The notes: generated by a model from the sequence alone, not told the origin. Numbered from the stretch's first letter, positions 16,216 through 25,558 are shown. The stretch is 64,000 nucleotides of DNA from Desulfonatronum thiosulfatophilum (GCF_900104215.1 NZ_FMXO01000001.1:124001-188000); one strand, 5' to 3'. Numbers and translations: made by a program.

Positions 16216-16261
16216 AAAAAGGACGACCTCTGCTCCACGTGAAGTGGTGCAGAGGTCGTCC
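16216..16261 (-). terminator. Intrinsic terminator of the ech operon
   Basis: On the minus strand GGACGACCTCTGC pairs over 13 bp with GCAGAGGTCGTCC, with a further CCAC/GTGG pairing inside, and is followed by TTTTT (16220-16216). It lies about 110 nt after the echF stop. No T-run follows on the plus strand. Confidence 0.85.
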
Positions 16262-16372
16262 CTGGTTATAACGGTTGCGTATGTCTGTTCAGAAGCCGAC
16301 TTTCAGGGAAAAACTCGACTCCCTGTCTGCCGGAGCAAATCCAGATAAGCTCAATCAGACATCAATCAAAAA

Positions 16373-16762
16373 CTACTCTTCGGTCTTCTCTTTGGCCGCG
16401 GCTTTTTTCTTGGGCTGCGGCGGAGTTCCCTGCATGGTGATCATCTCCCGTTCCCCGGTTACCGCACGCCAGGTTCTCTTGTGGTGCAGGCAGTTCGTGG
16501 GGCAGGTATCCACGCAAGTACCGCAAAAGACGCAGGCAAAAGGATCGCAGGTCCAGATACCGGTTTTCTTGTCCACGGTGATGCACTGCGCCGGACATTT
16601 CCGGGCGCAGGTGGAGCAGAAAATGCAGTTGTCGATGTCGTTGTAGAGTTCGCCGCGGGAGATTTCAAAGGGCTCACGTACGACAAAGGGGTACTGTCGC
16701 GTGGACTTCTTGGTGAGCAGGTTTTTGATGACATTCCCGGTCATTGGAGCAATGTTGAACAT
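16373..16762 (-). CDS. echF: Ech hydrogenase ferredoxin-type subunit EchF
   Basis: A 129-residue polyferredoxin subunit. Two [4Fe-4S] motifs are visible: CIFCSTCARKCP (about 47-58) and CVFCGTCVDTCP (about 77-88). The tail is rich in Lys and Ala. In Ech it carries electrons between soluble ferredoxin and the proximal cluster in EchC. AGGAG precedes the ATG. It is last in the operon, 11 nt after echE. Confidence 0.92.
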   Translation of the reverse strand: MFNIAPMTGNVIKNLLTKKSTRQYPFVVREPFEISRGELYNDIDNCIFCSTCARKCPAQCITVDKKTGIWTCDPFACVFCGTCVDTCPTNCLHHKRTWRAVTGEREMITMQGTPPQPKKKAAAKEKTEE

Positions 16763-16773
16763 ATTTTTTACTC

Positions 16774-17850
16774 CTAGCGTTCCGTGCAGCTGATGCAGGG
16801 GTCAATGGAGAGAACGACGACAGGTACGTCCGCCAGCTCGATTCCCGGCAGCATGGCCGCCAGAGGAGGAATATTGGCGAAAGTGGGGGTCCGGATGCGC
16901 AGGCGATCCAGATTCTTGGTCCCGTCACCCTTGAAGTAGTAGAACAACTCCCCGCGGGGCTGCTCCACTCTTTCCACTCCCTCACCGGAAGGATTGCCTT
17001 TGACCTTCACGCTGATTTCACCCTCGGGCAGCTTGTGCAGGGCCTGGCGGACAAGATCAATAGCCTGCAGCGTTTCCCGGAAGCGGACCTTGCTCCGGGA
17101 ATAGGAATCACCGCCGTACTCCACGATGGGCTCGAAATCCAAGTCAGGGAAGGCGGCATAGTTCAGCTGCCGACAATCCTGGGCAATGCCGCTGCCGCGC
17201 AATGTCGGTCCGGCGGCTCCCAATTCATAGGCCTGTTCCTTGGTCAACACGCCCTTGCCGACGGTCCGCGCCTTCACGGTGTAGTCGTCCAGCGTCGTTG
17301 CCTCCAGCGCCTTGAGTTCACTTTCCACCGCAACCAGTTCGGTGAGGATCCAGCGGATCTGTTCAGGCGTCAAATCCTTGCGAACGCCGCCCATCACGTT
17401 CACCGACACGATGACGCGATTGCCGGTGGTGGCTTCATTGATGTCCATGATCCGTTCCCGGATCTTCCAGTACTGATAGAACAGGCTTTCAAAGCCGAAG
17501 GCATCGGCAAAAAGCCCAAGCCATAACAGATGCGAATGGACCCTGTGCAGCTCCGACCAGATGGTGCGCAGATACTTGGCCCGGGGAGGGACCTCGATCT
17601 GCATCATTTTTTCAAGGCCCTGACAGTAACACATTGCGTGGATCTTCGAGCAGATCCCGCAAACCCGCTCCACAATCTGAATCATGTGGTGATAATCACG
17701 GATATCACACAGTTTTTCCAGCCCACGGTGCACGTAACCCAACGCTGGGACAGCCTGGGTGACGATTTCGTCCTCGACGGTCAGAGACAGATGGATCGGC
17801 TCTGGGAGGACCGGGTGCTGCGGACCGAAAGGAATAATGGTCTTGGCCAT
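16774..17850 (-). CDS. echE: Ech hydrogenase large [NiFe] subunit EchE
   Basis: A 358-residue catalytic subunit of a group 4 energy-converting hydrogenase. Both Ni-Fe ligand motifs are present: RVCGICSKIH (Cys64 and Cys67) and the C-terminal DPCISCTER (Cys352 and Cys355). The presence of all four Cys separates it from the related NuoD. The chain ends at the second motif, with no visible C-terminal extension, so maturation may not need an endopeptidase. It takes up or evolves H2 coupled to ferredoxin and ion translocation by EchA and EchB. CGAGGAG lies before ATG 17850. Confidence 0.95.
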   Translation of the reverse strand: MAKTIIPFGPQHPVLPEPIHLSLTVEDEIVTQAVPALGYVHRGLEKLCDIRDYHHMIQIVERVCGICSKIHAMCYCQGLEKMMQIEVPPRAKYLRTIWSELHRVHSHLLWLGLFADAFGFESLFYQYWKIRERIMDINEATTGNRVIVSVNVMGGVRKDLTPEQIRWILTELVAVESELKALEATTLDDYTVKARTVGKGVLTKEQAYELGAAGPTLRGSGIAQDCRQLNYAAFPDLDFEPIVEYGGDSYSRSKVRFRETLQAIDLVRQALHKLPEGEISVKVKGNPSGEGVERVEQPRGELFYYFKGDGTKNLDRLRIRTPTFANIPPLAAMLPGIELADVPVVVLSIDPCISCTER

Positions 17851-17885
17851 AAAAGCTCCTCGGTAATATCAAGAAAGTATGATGA

Positions 17886-18287
17886 TTAGGTGTTTTTTCG
17901 GATGATGCTGTATTTGCAGAACGGTGTCGTCCCAACTTCTTCTTCAAGATACAGATAGTTCTCGAAGTTCAGCACAAGACCGGCGAAACAGAGCCCGAAC
18001 TGATCCTGGATCTCATTTTCCACGAGAAACGCGGCAAAGAGGATATCCGAGATCGAAGGCACGGGCTGCGTCTTGGGTTGCTTTAATCGCAAATGCACCA
18101 TTTCGAGCTCACGGTCAAAGGTATAGAGCAGGTCGACATTCTCTTCATCCAGGTCGACGCAGGTGATGGTTACCAATCGCCAGCCTTCGGCTTTCAGCCG
18201 GGTGACCTCGACCTTCAACTCATCCATGGCGACTGCCACGGTTTCAAGCACGGCGACATTTTTGTCGGTGGTTTCAACTTCGGCCAT
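17886..18287 (-). CDS. echD: Ech hydrogenase subunit EchD (NuoC-like)
   Basis: A 133-residue soluble subunit with the 30-kDa NuoC-like fold: WRLVTITCVDLDEENVDLLYTFDRELEMVHLRL and then SISDILFAAFLVENEIQDQFGLCF. It bridges the catalytic pair and the rest of the peripheral arm in Ech. AGGAG lies 8 nt before ATG 18287. It sits 35 nt upstream of echE and 12 nt after echC. Confidence 0.9.
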   Translation of the reverse strand: MAEVETTDKNVAVLETVAVAMDELKVEVTRLKAEGWRLVTITCVDLDEENVDLLYTFDRELEMVHLRLKQPKTQPVPSISDILFAAFLVENEIQDQFGLCFAGLVLNFENYLYLEEEVGTTPFCKYSIIRKNT

Positions 18288-18299
18288 ATTCCAAACTCC

Positions 18300-18737
18300 T
18301 TACGACTTAGCGGCGAACAATTCCAACGCCTTCACCACGCCGTCGATGATCGCTTCAGGTTTAGGCGGGCAACCGGGAACGTACACGTCCACGGGGATGA
18401 CCTTGTCCACGCCGCCGACGACGTTCGGGGCATCCCGGAACACTCCGCCGGACAATCCGCAGGCGCCGATGGCGATAACCGCCCGGGGCTGCGGCATCTG
18501 ATCGTAGAGGTTTTTCAGCACCTTCTTGTTGCGGTGATTCACCGTTCCGGTGACCAGAAATACATCCGCATGCTTCGGGTTGCCCACGTTGATGATTCCG
18601 AAACGCTCCACGTCATAGACGGGAGTAAGCACGGCCAGCGTTTCAATATCGCACCCGTTGCAACTTCCGCAGTCGAAATGCAGAACCCAGGGCGATTTGA
18701 TCCGTGAGGTTTGAAGAAACTGTGATATTATGTTCAT
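18300..18737 (-). CDS. echC: Ech hydrogenase small subunit EchC (NuoB-like)
   Basis: A 145-residue small subunit that holds the proximal [4Fe-4S] cluster. Cys-rich FDCGSCNGCDIE (Cys23, 26, 29), IGACGLSGG (Cys93) and VPGCPPKPE (Cys123) give the NuoB-like ligand set. It passes electrons between EchF and the NiFe site in EchE. It lies 6 nt after echB. Confidence 0.93.
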   Translation of the reverse strand: MNIISQFLQTSRIKSPWVLHFDCGSCNGCDIETLAVLTPVYDVERFGIINVGNPKHADVFLVTGTVNHRNKKVLKNLYDQMPQPRAVIAIGACGLSGGVFRDAPNVVGGVDKVIPVDVYVPGCPPKPEAIIDGVVKALELFAAKS

Positions 18738-18743
18738 GAGCGG

Positions 18744-19601
18744 TTACCTGTAGTACAGCCAAAGAAGGTTAATCAACGAGAGCGTTATTCCTGTTGCCCA
18801 AGCCGTGCCCAGCATCCATCTCCAGGTCATGCGGGATGTGGTGTTGTCGATCAGTATTTCCACGAAGTACGTAACGCCCAGAAGCACGATAATCCCTACT
18901 ACGCTCGTAGACCAGAACAGGGAAAGCAAACCGAGAATCAGGACGATTTCAAACAGGTGGGCAATCTCGACCACCGCATAGTACGGGCCGGAGTACTCGG
19001 TGTACACGCCGCGGACGATTTCCTGGTGCGCGTGGTGCGAGCCGGAAATGTCAAAGGGCGACTTGCGCAACTTGATGGTCAGGGCAATGCCCAATACGAG
19101 GAACAGCAAGGGCATCTGCAGCAGCAACGGCTGATCCATGGCGTAAATGGCGTCGATCTTGAAGCTGCCGGTGGCCATGAAGAAGCCGACGATGACCAGG
19201 ATCAACAGAGGCTCGTAGGCGATAATCTGCAACAGCTCACGATGCGCGCCGATCTGACTGTACGGGGAAGGCACCGAAAGTGCTCCGAGAACCAGGAACA
19301 CGGAGCCGACGGCCTGCACGAAAAATATCAGCAGCAGGTCGGCCTGCAGAAAGAACAATACTACGGAGGTTACCGCGCCGGCCAGATACAGCAGTGAGCA
19401 GAAGGCCAGCCAGTGACTGGCAAGGACGGTTTCCTTGCCCAGCAGTTTACCGATGTCATAAAAAGGTTGGAGAATGGGAGGCCCGATACGGGACTGCAGT
19501 CGCGCCGTAATCCGCCTGTCCACGCCGGTGAGCACACCGACGGCCAAGGGCGCCAAAAAAAGAGCCGCGATCAATGCCATGAGAACTTGAGCGGTGTTCA
19601 T
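18744..19601 (-). CDS. echB: Ech hydrogenase membrane subunit EchB (NuoH-like)
   Basis: A 285-residue integral membrane protein of the NuoH/HyfC family. It has about eight hydrophobic segments, the cytoplasmic loop DRRITARLQSRIGPPILQPFYDIGKLLGKE, and the later RKSPFDISGSHHAHQEIVRGVYTEYSG, both diagnostic. It anchors the hydrogenase arm and links electron transfer to ion movement. The start follows the echA stop after one nucleotide (TAAAATG). Confidence 0.94.
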   Translation of the reverse strand: MNTAQVLMALIAALFLAPLAVGVLTGVDRRITARLQSRIGPPILQPFYDIGKLLGKETVLASHWLAFCSLLYLAGAVTSVVLFFLQADLLLIFFVQAVGSVFLVLGALSVPSPYSQIGAHRELLQIIAYEPLLILVIVGFFMATGSFKIDAIYAMDQPLLLQMPLLFLVLGIALTIKLRKSPFDISGSHHAHQEIVRGVYTEYSGPYYAVVEIAHLFEIVLILGLLSLFWSTSVVGIIVLLGVTYFVEILIDNTTSRMTWRWMLGTAWATGITLSLINLLWLYYR

Positions 19602-19602
19602 T

Positions 19603-21525
19603 TTAGAGCCCCCCTCCGAGCATCAGGAGAATAAGCAACAAGGCCGCGGTATTAAGCCAAGGACTGATCAGGCTCTCACCGAAAATCTTCTCCAGGTAGT
19701 AGTTGGATGTTGTGGGTACGATAAATTGGCGCAAAGGACCGGCGTATGCGGTGGGGTCCTTCATGGACTGGGCACCGGACAGGTAGGGACCGGAAGTCTT
19801 GACGCGTCCGGCGACCTTGAAGAAGTAGTACCCGGCGGCCAGACCGATTGCCGCTACAAAGAAGAGCGGAATCACGGGGAAGGAACCGCGATCGGTAACC
19901 AGGATGCCCCAGGTTGTTGCGGGAACTGTGTCCGGCACTCCCAGATGCAGCATGGAAACGGCCGGATAGATCAGAGAGCTGTAGATCCAGGGTGCGTAGA
20001 AAGACAGCAGCACGGCTCCGCAGATGAGTCCGACCAGAGGCAGGCGGGTCAGCATGGGCTGCTCTTCCGCGCGGATCCTGTCCTTGATTGGGTAGGTCAT
20101 GAACAGACCGGCCCAGCGTGCCCAGTAGAGCACGGTTACCGCGCTTCCCAGAGCCAGGATGATCACAAGAAGCACATTGTGTGCCGAGGATTCAATGGCC
20201 ATCCATTTGCCCATGAGCATGCCGAAGGGCGGCAGGATCATGGTCAGCGCAGCCAATACTGCAATGATCGCGGTGACGGGCATGATCGCGTACAGTCCGC
20301 GCATGTCCTCGATGTCGCGGCTGGCGATCCGCTGCTCGATGGTGCCCACGCACAGGAACAGAAGAGCCTTGCTCACCGCGTGAAACAGGATCAGAAACAT
20401 GCCCGCTGCGATGGCAGCCGGGGTTCCCACGCCGGCGCAGGCAATGATCAGTCCAAGATTGCTGACGGTGGAGTAGGCCAGGATCTTTTTCCCGTTGGAC
20501 TGACTGATGGCCAGAAGCGCGGCGGCAAGAAAGGTGAACGCGCCGACCAGGGCCACAGTGACGGAGAAGAACGTCCCGGAGTAGGCGGGCGAAAACCGCA
20601 TGAACACATAGATGCCGGCCTTGACCATGGTTGCGGAGTGCAGCAAGGCGGAAACCGGCGTCGGGGCGACCATGGCGCCGAGCAGCCAGCTTTGGAACGG
20701 CAGCTGAGCGGCTTTCGTCAGCCCGCCCAGACACAACAGTCCAATGGGCACCAGCAGGAATACTGCTTCAGGGGACAGAACCAGAATCTGCTGAATGTTC
20801 ACCGTACCGAGGTCCAGGGCAATCCAAAACAGTCCGATCAACAGGGCAAGACCGCCAAGACTGTTGATCCACAGCGCTCGCAATGCGTTGCGTTTGGATT
20901 CGTCCGTCAAGTCGTGACGAATGAGCAGGAATGAACACAGGGTGGTCAGCTCGAAAAAGAAATAAAAATTCGAGAGATCGTTGGTCAATACCAACCCGTT
21001 CATTGCCCCAAGAAACAACAGCATGACCGCGAAGAACTGAGGCTGTCGCGATGTGGTCAGATGCAGGTGAGCCTCGTGCTTTTTCATGTACGGCAGACCA
21101 TGAATCACGATAATCGAACCGACGATGCTGACCACGGCAATCATCAGTTTTGAAAGTGGATCGACCATGAACAGAGCCTGGCCGGTGCCCTCGACGGGCG
21201 ACATCAGTTTGAACACGGCCAGCAGCACGATCTGCGCCCCGGCAAGGTAGATGATCAGCCGATGTTTCGCGCTGAGACCTACGGCAAGAATGATGAACAG
21301 CACTACGAAGTCCAGGAGTACGATCAACGGGCCTGGATTGGCGCCCAACAACGTTGTTGAAAAGGCAACCGTATCGTAGGAGAACAAGGCCAGCGACGCT
21401 CCTGTCAGGAGAACCGCGGTGGCCAAAACCATAGCCGTGCGCAAGGAATCGACCCTTAGCGCGTAAACTCCCAATGCCGCGATAAACGGAATCACGACAA
21501 GGATAAACAGGAGGGTACTAGGCAT
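19603..21525 (-). CDS. echA: Ech hydrogenase antiporter-like subunit EchA (NuoL-like)
   Basis: A 640-residue polytopic protein of the Mrp/NuoL proton-channel family, with about 14-16 hydrophobic segments. The core motif LCLGGLTKAAQLPFQSWLLGAM, followed by APTPVSALLHSATMVKAGIY, is the conserved TM7-TM8 region with its Lys and His. The C-terminal extension matches EchA/HyfB length. It is first in the six-gene order echABCDEF and moves H+ or Na+ as the catalytic arm turns over. Confidence 0.93.
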   Translation of the reverse strand: MPSTLLFILVVIPFIAALGVYALRVDSLRTAMVLATAVLLTGASLALFSYDTVAFSTTLLGANPGPLIVLLDFVVLFIILAVGLSAKHRLIIYLAGAQIVLLAVFKLMSPVEGTGQALFMVDPLSKLMIAVVSIVGSIIVIHGLPYMKKHEAHLHLTTSRQPQFFAVMLLFLGAMNGLVLTNDLSNFYFFFELTTLCSFLLIRHDLTDESKRNALRALWINSLGGLALLIGLFWIALDLGTVNIQQILVLSPEAVFLLVPIGLLCLGGLTKAAQLPFQSWLLGAMVAPTPVSALLHSATMVKAGIYVFMRFSPAYSGTFFSVTVALVGAFTFLAAALLAISQSNGKKILAYSTVSNLGLIIACAGVGTPAAIAAGMFLILFHAVSKALLFLCVGTIEQRIASRDIEDMRGLYAIMPVTAIIAVLAALTMILPPFGMLMGKWMAIESSAHNVLLVIILALGSAVTVLYWARWAGLFMTYPIKDRIRAEEQPMLTRLPLVGLICGAVLLSFYAPWIYSSLIYPAVSMLHLGVPDTVPATTWGILVTDRGSFPVIPLFFVAAIGLAAGYYFFKVAGRVKTSGPYLSGAQSMKDPTAYAGPLRQFIVPTTSNYYLEKIFGESLISPWLNTAALLLILLMLGGGL

Positions 21526-21788
21526 ACCTTCTCCAATACGTTAAAAAAGGTTAATGAATTTCCTGTCCATACGACAAACAGGAACGCTAAAACCTCAGCC
21601 AAATCTTAAATGAACCTATGCCGGACGACCATCTTTCAGTCAACCCCTAATTGAAAAAGCCGGAGCACTGTATACCTTTTTCAAATTAATATAACTTTTT
21701 AAACTCAGCCATCCAAATCACGAACAACAGCAGCATCGACTTCCCCAACCCTTGCCACTTCCCCCACCCGAGAAATAATGAAAATTTT
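21526..21788. other. Upstream region of the ech operon
   Basis: A non-coding leader. On the minus strand TTGACT (about 21643-21638) could be a -35 element, but I find no convincing -10 at the right distance. No gene is seen. Confidence 0.35.
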
Positions 21789-21820
21789 AATCGAAATCGA
21801 AATCGTAATCGAAATCGAAT
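21789..21820. repeat. Hexamer microsatellite (GATTTC/GATTAC family), copy 1
   Basis: About five units of the pattern AATCGA/AATCGT, i.e. GATTNC on the minus strand. It belongs with related tracts at 21924, 25459 and 30295. Confidence 0.8.
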
Positions 21821-21923
21821 AGAAACGTCATCAATACCTGCCGCTCCAACATTCCAAAGCAAACCGCCAGTTCGACGCACTGCCGCACCCATCATGAGTC
21901 ATGAGTCATGCACGTCATAGTCT

Positions 21924-21957
21924 CGATTTCGATTTCGATTGCGATTGCGATTGCGAT
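21924..21957. repeat. Hexamer microsatellite (GATTKC), copy 2
   Basis: Units of GATTTC and GATTGC in tandem, ending GCGATAAGG, between the ech leader and the flavoprotein gene. The GATTGC units plus GATAAGG ending recur at 30301-30319. Confidence 0.85.
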
Positions 21958-21997
21958 AAGGTGAGTGTGATGATTCTGGTTTGTTTCCGGGTGCACA

Positions 21998-23194
21998 TCA
22001 GGCCCACTGTCCAGCGACAAAGCCGGAGGACCAGGCCCATTGCAGGTTGTATCCGCCGAGACGGCCGGTGACGTCCAGGACCTCTCCGGTGAAGTAGAGT
22101 CCGGGGATGACTTTTGATTCCATTGTCTTGGATGAAATAAATTCCGTGTCGACACCGCCCAGGGTGGCTTCAGCTTTGGCGAAGCCTTCGGTTCCCGCCG
22201 GGATGAATGGAAAGCTGTGAATCTGATGAGACATGGCCATCCGGGTCTTCTGGAAAAGATTCCCCGCCTGTCCGTTCCAGCCGTGCATGACGCAAAGCAT
22301 CTCCGCCAGTCGCGCGGGAAGGACCGTGGCCAGCGCGTTACGAATCTCCCTGCGGGAGGCGGATTGCAAAATGTTGTCCAGATCCACTTCGGGCAGAAAA
22401 TCAATTTCCAGAACGGGCAATCGCCCTGGCTGCCCGAACAGAGACGCATCAAGAATCGCCGGCCCTGACATGCCCCGATGGGTAAAGAGCAGGGCGTCAT
22501 CGATGTCTCCGGGGAGAACGGCATGCTGCACGCGAATCCGTACCGGCAAAGAAATTCCGGAGAGCTCGCGACAAAAGGTCAGTTGCTCCCCGGACGCGCG
22601 CAGGGGAACCAAGCCGGGCCGCAAGTCCGTGACCTTCATTCCGAAAACTCGGGCCAACCGATGGCCGAGATCCGTTGCTCCGATTTGCGGCCAGGCCGGA
22701 CCGCCGGTAGCCACCACAAGGGAACTGGAGGAAAACATACTGCTTCGGCAGTGGACATGAAACCGATCTCCGGTTCTGATCACCTCGCCGATCTCTTCTC
22801 CCAGGGACCAGTGCACTCCGGACTGGGCGGCCGTCTCTCGCAGAGCATCCACAACGGCTGCCGCGCCTTGCATACAGAACAGACGGCCGTGATCGGCCTC
22901 CTGGACGTCAAGTCGGTTTCCGGCCATGAAGGCCAGGAACCGCTCCGGCGGGTACTGGGACAAGGCTGATTTCACGAAATGGGGATTTGCGCAGACATAA
23001 TCCACGGCCTGGACCCGGCGATTGGTGACATTGCACCGTCCCCCTCCGGAAATCCGCACCTTGCGACCCGGTTCAGCGGCATGATCCACGACCACCACTC
23101 GCCGCCCGCGACGAGCGCACTCAGCCGCGCACACCAATCCCGAAGCACCGGCTCCAAGAACAATGACGTCGTAGAACTTGGAATCTTTCAGCAT
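21998..23194 (-). CDS. HI0933/YhiN (BaiN-like) family FAD flavoprotein
   Basis: A 398-residue protein. The N-terminal dinucleotide-binding motif is DVIVLGAGASGLVCAAECARRGRRVVVVD. Next comes the family signature GRKVRISGGGRCNVTNR, then VVATGGPAWPQIGATDLGHRLA and the C-terminal FAD-contact GGYNLQWAWSSGFVAGQ. These define the HI0933/YhiN group, often called 'aminoacetone oxidase family' or BaiN. The substrate is unknown for most members; it is a cytoplasmic NAD(P)/FAD oxidoreductase. It is alone on this strand, with repeats on both sides. Confidence 0.9.
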   Translation of the reverse strand: MLKDSKFYDVIVLGAGASGLVCAAECARRGRRVVVVDHAAEPGRKVRISGGGRCNVTNRRVQAVDYVCANPHFVKSALSQYPPERFLAFMAGNRLDVQEADHGRLFCMQGAAAVVDALRETAAQSGVHWSLGEEIGEVIRTGDRFHVHCRSSMFSSSSLVVATGGPAWPQIGATDLGHRLARVFGMKVTDLRPGLVPLRASGEQLTFCRELSGISLPVRIRVQHAVLPGDIDDALLFTHRGMSGPAILDASLFGQPGRLPVLEIDFLPEVDLDNILQSASRREIRNALATVLPARLAEMLCVMHGWNGQAGNLFQKTRMAMSHQIHSFPFIPAGTEGFAKAEATLGGVDTEFISSKTMESKVIPGLYFTGEVLDVTGRLGGYNLQWAWSSGFVAGQWA

Positions 23195-23259
23195 TATAAC
23201 CGCATTACGTCCCTTTGATTTTGCGCTCCCACGAGTTCACCCTCTCATACCCTGGGATC

Positions 23260-23352
23260 GCCGCACTCCAGTGCGGCCCTCTTACCCTGGGACCGGTGAC
23301 CCCAGACGGCGCCTTCTTTTTAGCGCAAATACTTGCCGCACCAGGGTGCGGC
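23260..23352. repeat. Pair of GC-rich hairpins downstream of the cupin gene
   Basis: GCCGCACTCCAGTGCGGC (23260-23277) and GCCGCACCAGGGTGCGGC (23335-23352) are each perfect palindromic arms with short loops. TACCCTGGGAYCG is also directly repeated (23249 and 23283). They are probably REP-type elements, and a terminator role is possible. Confidence 0.65.
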
Positions 23353-23406
23353 GGTCCTAGGGGGTGGGCAACCACCTGAAGTCCATTATAATAGCCCACC
23401 CGGCAT

Positions 23407-23838
23407 TCACTCCCGAAGCGTCGTTATCGGCACATCCGCCCTTCCGGCATAGAAAACAATGATATGCGCGGGATCTTCTCCGAGACTTTCGCCCCAGTGC
23501 CAAACATCCACAACCTCCACGACGGTTTCCCCGGCTTGAAGGTCCAGAACCCTGCCGTCCAGGGTGTGCACCCGCAGATGTCCGCTCAGGAGATACCCGG
23601 CATTGATCACGGGATGCCGATGTATCGGCAGTTTTTCTCCTGGAGCAATGACGATGCTCAAAACGCGAATTTCCGGCTGTCCTTCCGGATACGCCGGAAG
23701 AAGATTGCCGTCCCAGCTTCGTTCAGTCCTCACCAGTTCGCGAATCTGAATACCCCCGGAATCCGCGGCAAGTGGCGCCGAAAAAAGCTGAAGCATGCAT
23801 ACTGCAACGAAGATTTTCCCATAAATAACGTAGCGCAT
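23407..23838 (-). CDS. Secreted cupin-domain protein
   Basis: A 143-residue protein. A signal peptide MRYVIYGKIFVAVCMLQLFS ending APLAA is followed by a single cupin barrel with PIHRHPVINAGYLLSGHL (metal His pair), LQAGETVVEVVDVWHWGES and HIIVFYAG. The start ATG 23838 has AGAAGGA 7 nt upstream and begins the signal peptide; in-frame codons further upstream would bury it. The predicted place is the periplasm; ligand and reaction are unknown. Confidence 0.8.
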   Translation of the reverse strand: MRYVIYGKIFVAVCMLQLFSAPLAADSGGIQIRELVRTERSWDGNLLPAYPEGQPEIRVLSIVIAPGEKLPIHRHPVINAGYLLSGHLRVHTLDGRVLDLQAGETVVEVVDVWHWGESLGEDPAHIIVFYAGRADVPITTLRE

Positions 23839-24083
23839 ATGTTTTTCCTTCTGGCAGCGATCGAGGTTTCGACGGAGGATTTCCCAACCTGCTTCCAACT
23901 TCTGCTTTATGATATCTGGCGTTTGATCTCTGGTTTTCATCCTCCACCTTTCCAAACCGCTTTCTTACGCAGAGTCTGTAGACATCGCAAATTCCTGGAA
24001 GTACACGTGCGTGTGCCCACATGTCTTCCGCAACCTCTAAGGTAAGCCGGAACATCAGCTGAACAAAATTCTTGAGGCAATAC

Positions 24084-25427
24084 ATGGAAAAAATTGATCA
24101 CCCGGAAATCGACCGCCTCCTGGAAACCATGGAACGTGTCTGCCACGAACTGGCCTGGGGCCGGTATGACCGGGTCGAGGAACTTTTCGATCTGACCGGC
24201 AATCCCGACTTCCCGAGGCGTATTGCCAATCTAGCCGAATCCTTCGGTATGATGTTGATCAAGGTTGAAGCCCGCGAGTACCGGATGGAGGGGATGCTCG
24301 CCGATCTGCGGCGGAGCAGCGATGAGTTGGAACTGGCCCGGCGGCAGTTGCTTAAGGAAAACGAGAACCTGAAAAACGGCCTGATGGATCGTTTTTCCTC
24401 CAGGCGCATCATTGGTCAAAGCCCGTGCATGCAGGCCGTCCTGCAACAGGTGGCGCGGATCGCGGACACATCGGTCAACGTGTTGATCAGCGGAGAAACC
24501 GGAACCGGAAAGGAACTCATTGCCAAGGCTCTGCATTACAACTCCTTGCGCAAAAGCAAGCCGTTCATTGCAGTGAACTGTTCGGCTGTTCCGGAAAGTT
24601 TGTTTGAGAGCGAACTGTTCGGCATTGAAAAAGGCGTGGCCACGGGCGTGCAGATGCGGCAGGGGCTGATGGAGCTGGCACAGGGGGGAACCCTGCTTCT
24701 GGACGAGATCGGCGATATGCCGCTGACCTCCCAGGCAAAGATCTTGCGCGTTCTGGAAGAACGGGAACTGACCCGGGTCGGCGGCGTCAGGCCCATCCCC
24801 CTGGATGTGCGAATTGTTGCCGCGACCAACAAGGATCTGCAAAACGAAATGCATGCCGATCGTTTCCGACAGGATCTGTACTTCCGCCTGAATGTCGTTT
24901 CCCTCGCATTGCCGCCGCTGCGCAACCGACCTGAAGACATACCGCTGCTCCTGCAGCGTTTTTTGGAGATTCACTGCGGCAAGATGAATCGCCCCATGCT
25001 CCGAATTGACAAGAATGCCTTGAACGCTCTGATGAACTTCGAGTGGCCGGGCAATGTCCGAGAACTGGAAAACGAAGTCGAACGACTGGTGGCCCTATCC
25101 TATGACAAGAACATCCGTCTTGAAGACCTTTCAAGCCGCATTTCAAGTGGAAAGATCATGGAGATTCCTGCATCGGCCATGGGCGAGCAAAGCCCGGATT
25201 CCGGGCCGGCTGCGGAGCCGGACACGGTAGAAGCCAGTGCTGACCGGGAAAAGCTTCGCAAGGTAATTCCAGCCGTGACTTTGGCCGACTCCGAAAAAAA
25301 ACTCATCGAAAACGCCCTGAAGGCGGCTCGGGGCAACAAAAGTCAGGCGGCTCGGCTGCTGGGAATCAGCCGGGAAGGCTTGCGCAAGAAGCTCAAGAGG
25401 CTGTACGGATCGGAGGGGGAATTGTGA
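24084..25427 (+). CDS. Sigma-54-dependent Fis-type regulator with altered GAFTGA loop
   Basis: A 447-residue bacterial enhancer-binding protein. The N-terminal region (about 1-110) has no recognised sensor domain and ends in a coiled coil (RRSSDELELARRQLLKENENL). The AAA+ domain (about 112-345) has Walker A GETGTGKE, Walker B GGTLLLDEIGD and WPGNVRELENEVERL. The Fis helix-turn-helix is at the C-terminus (NKSQAARLLGISREGLRKKL). The loop that normally reads GAFTGA, and contacts sigma-54, reads GVATGV here, with the key Phe replaced by Ala. It starts at ATG 24084 with GAGG 6 nt upstream. Its targets are unknown; the neighbours are a cupin and GPP34. Confidence 0.9.
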   Translation: MEKIDHPEIDRLLETMERVCHELAWGRYDRVEELFDLTGNPDFPRRIANLAESFGMMLIKVEAREYRMEGMLADLRRSSDELELARRQLLKENENLKNGLMDRFSSRRIIGQSPCMQAVLQQVARIADTSVNVLISGETGTGKELIAKALHYNSLRKSKPFIAVNCSAVPESLFESELFGIEKGVATGVQMRQGLMELAQGGTLLLDEIGDMPLTSQAKILRVLEERELTRVGGVRPIPLDVRIVAATNKDLQNEMHADRFRQDLYFRLNVVSLALPPLRNRPEDIPLLLQRFLEIHCGKMNRPMLRIDKNALNALMNFEWPGNVRELENEVERLVALSYDKNIRLEDLSSRISSGKIMEIPASAMGEQSPDSGPAAEPDTVEASADREKLRKVIPAVTLADSEKKLIENALKAARGNKSQAARLLGISREGLRKKLKRLYGSEGEL

Positions 25428-25458
25428 TGCGTGGGTAGGGGGTTTGAGGATGGGGTAC

Positions 25459-25518
<60 letters not shown>

Positions 25519-25558
25519 ATGAAGAAGAGATATGATTACCCAATGCGAGGAGATGACG

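Noticed and set aside
19594-20934. 446-codon plus-strand frame over echA
   Set aside because: Gln/Gly/His-rich low-complexity shadow; the minus strand has clear NuoL-type membrane motifs.
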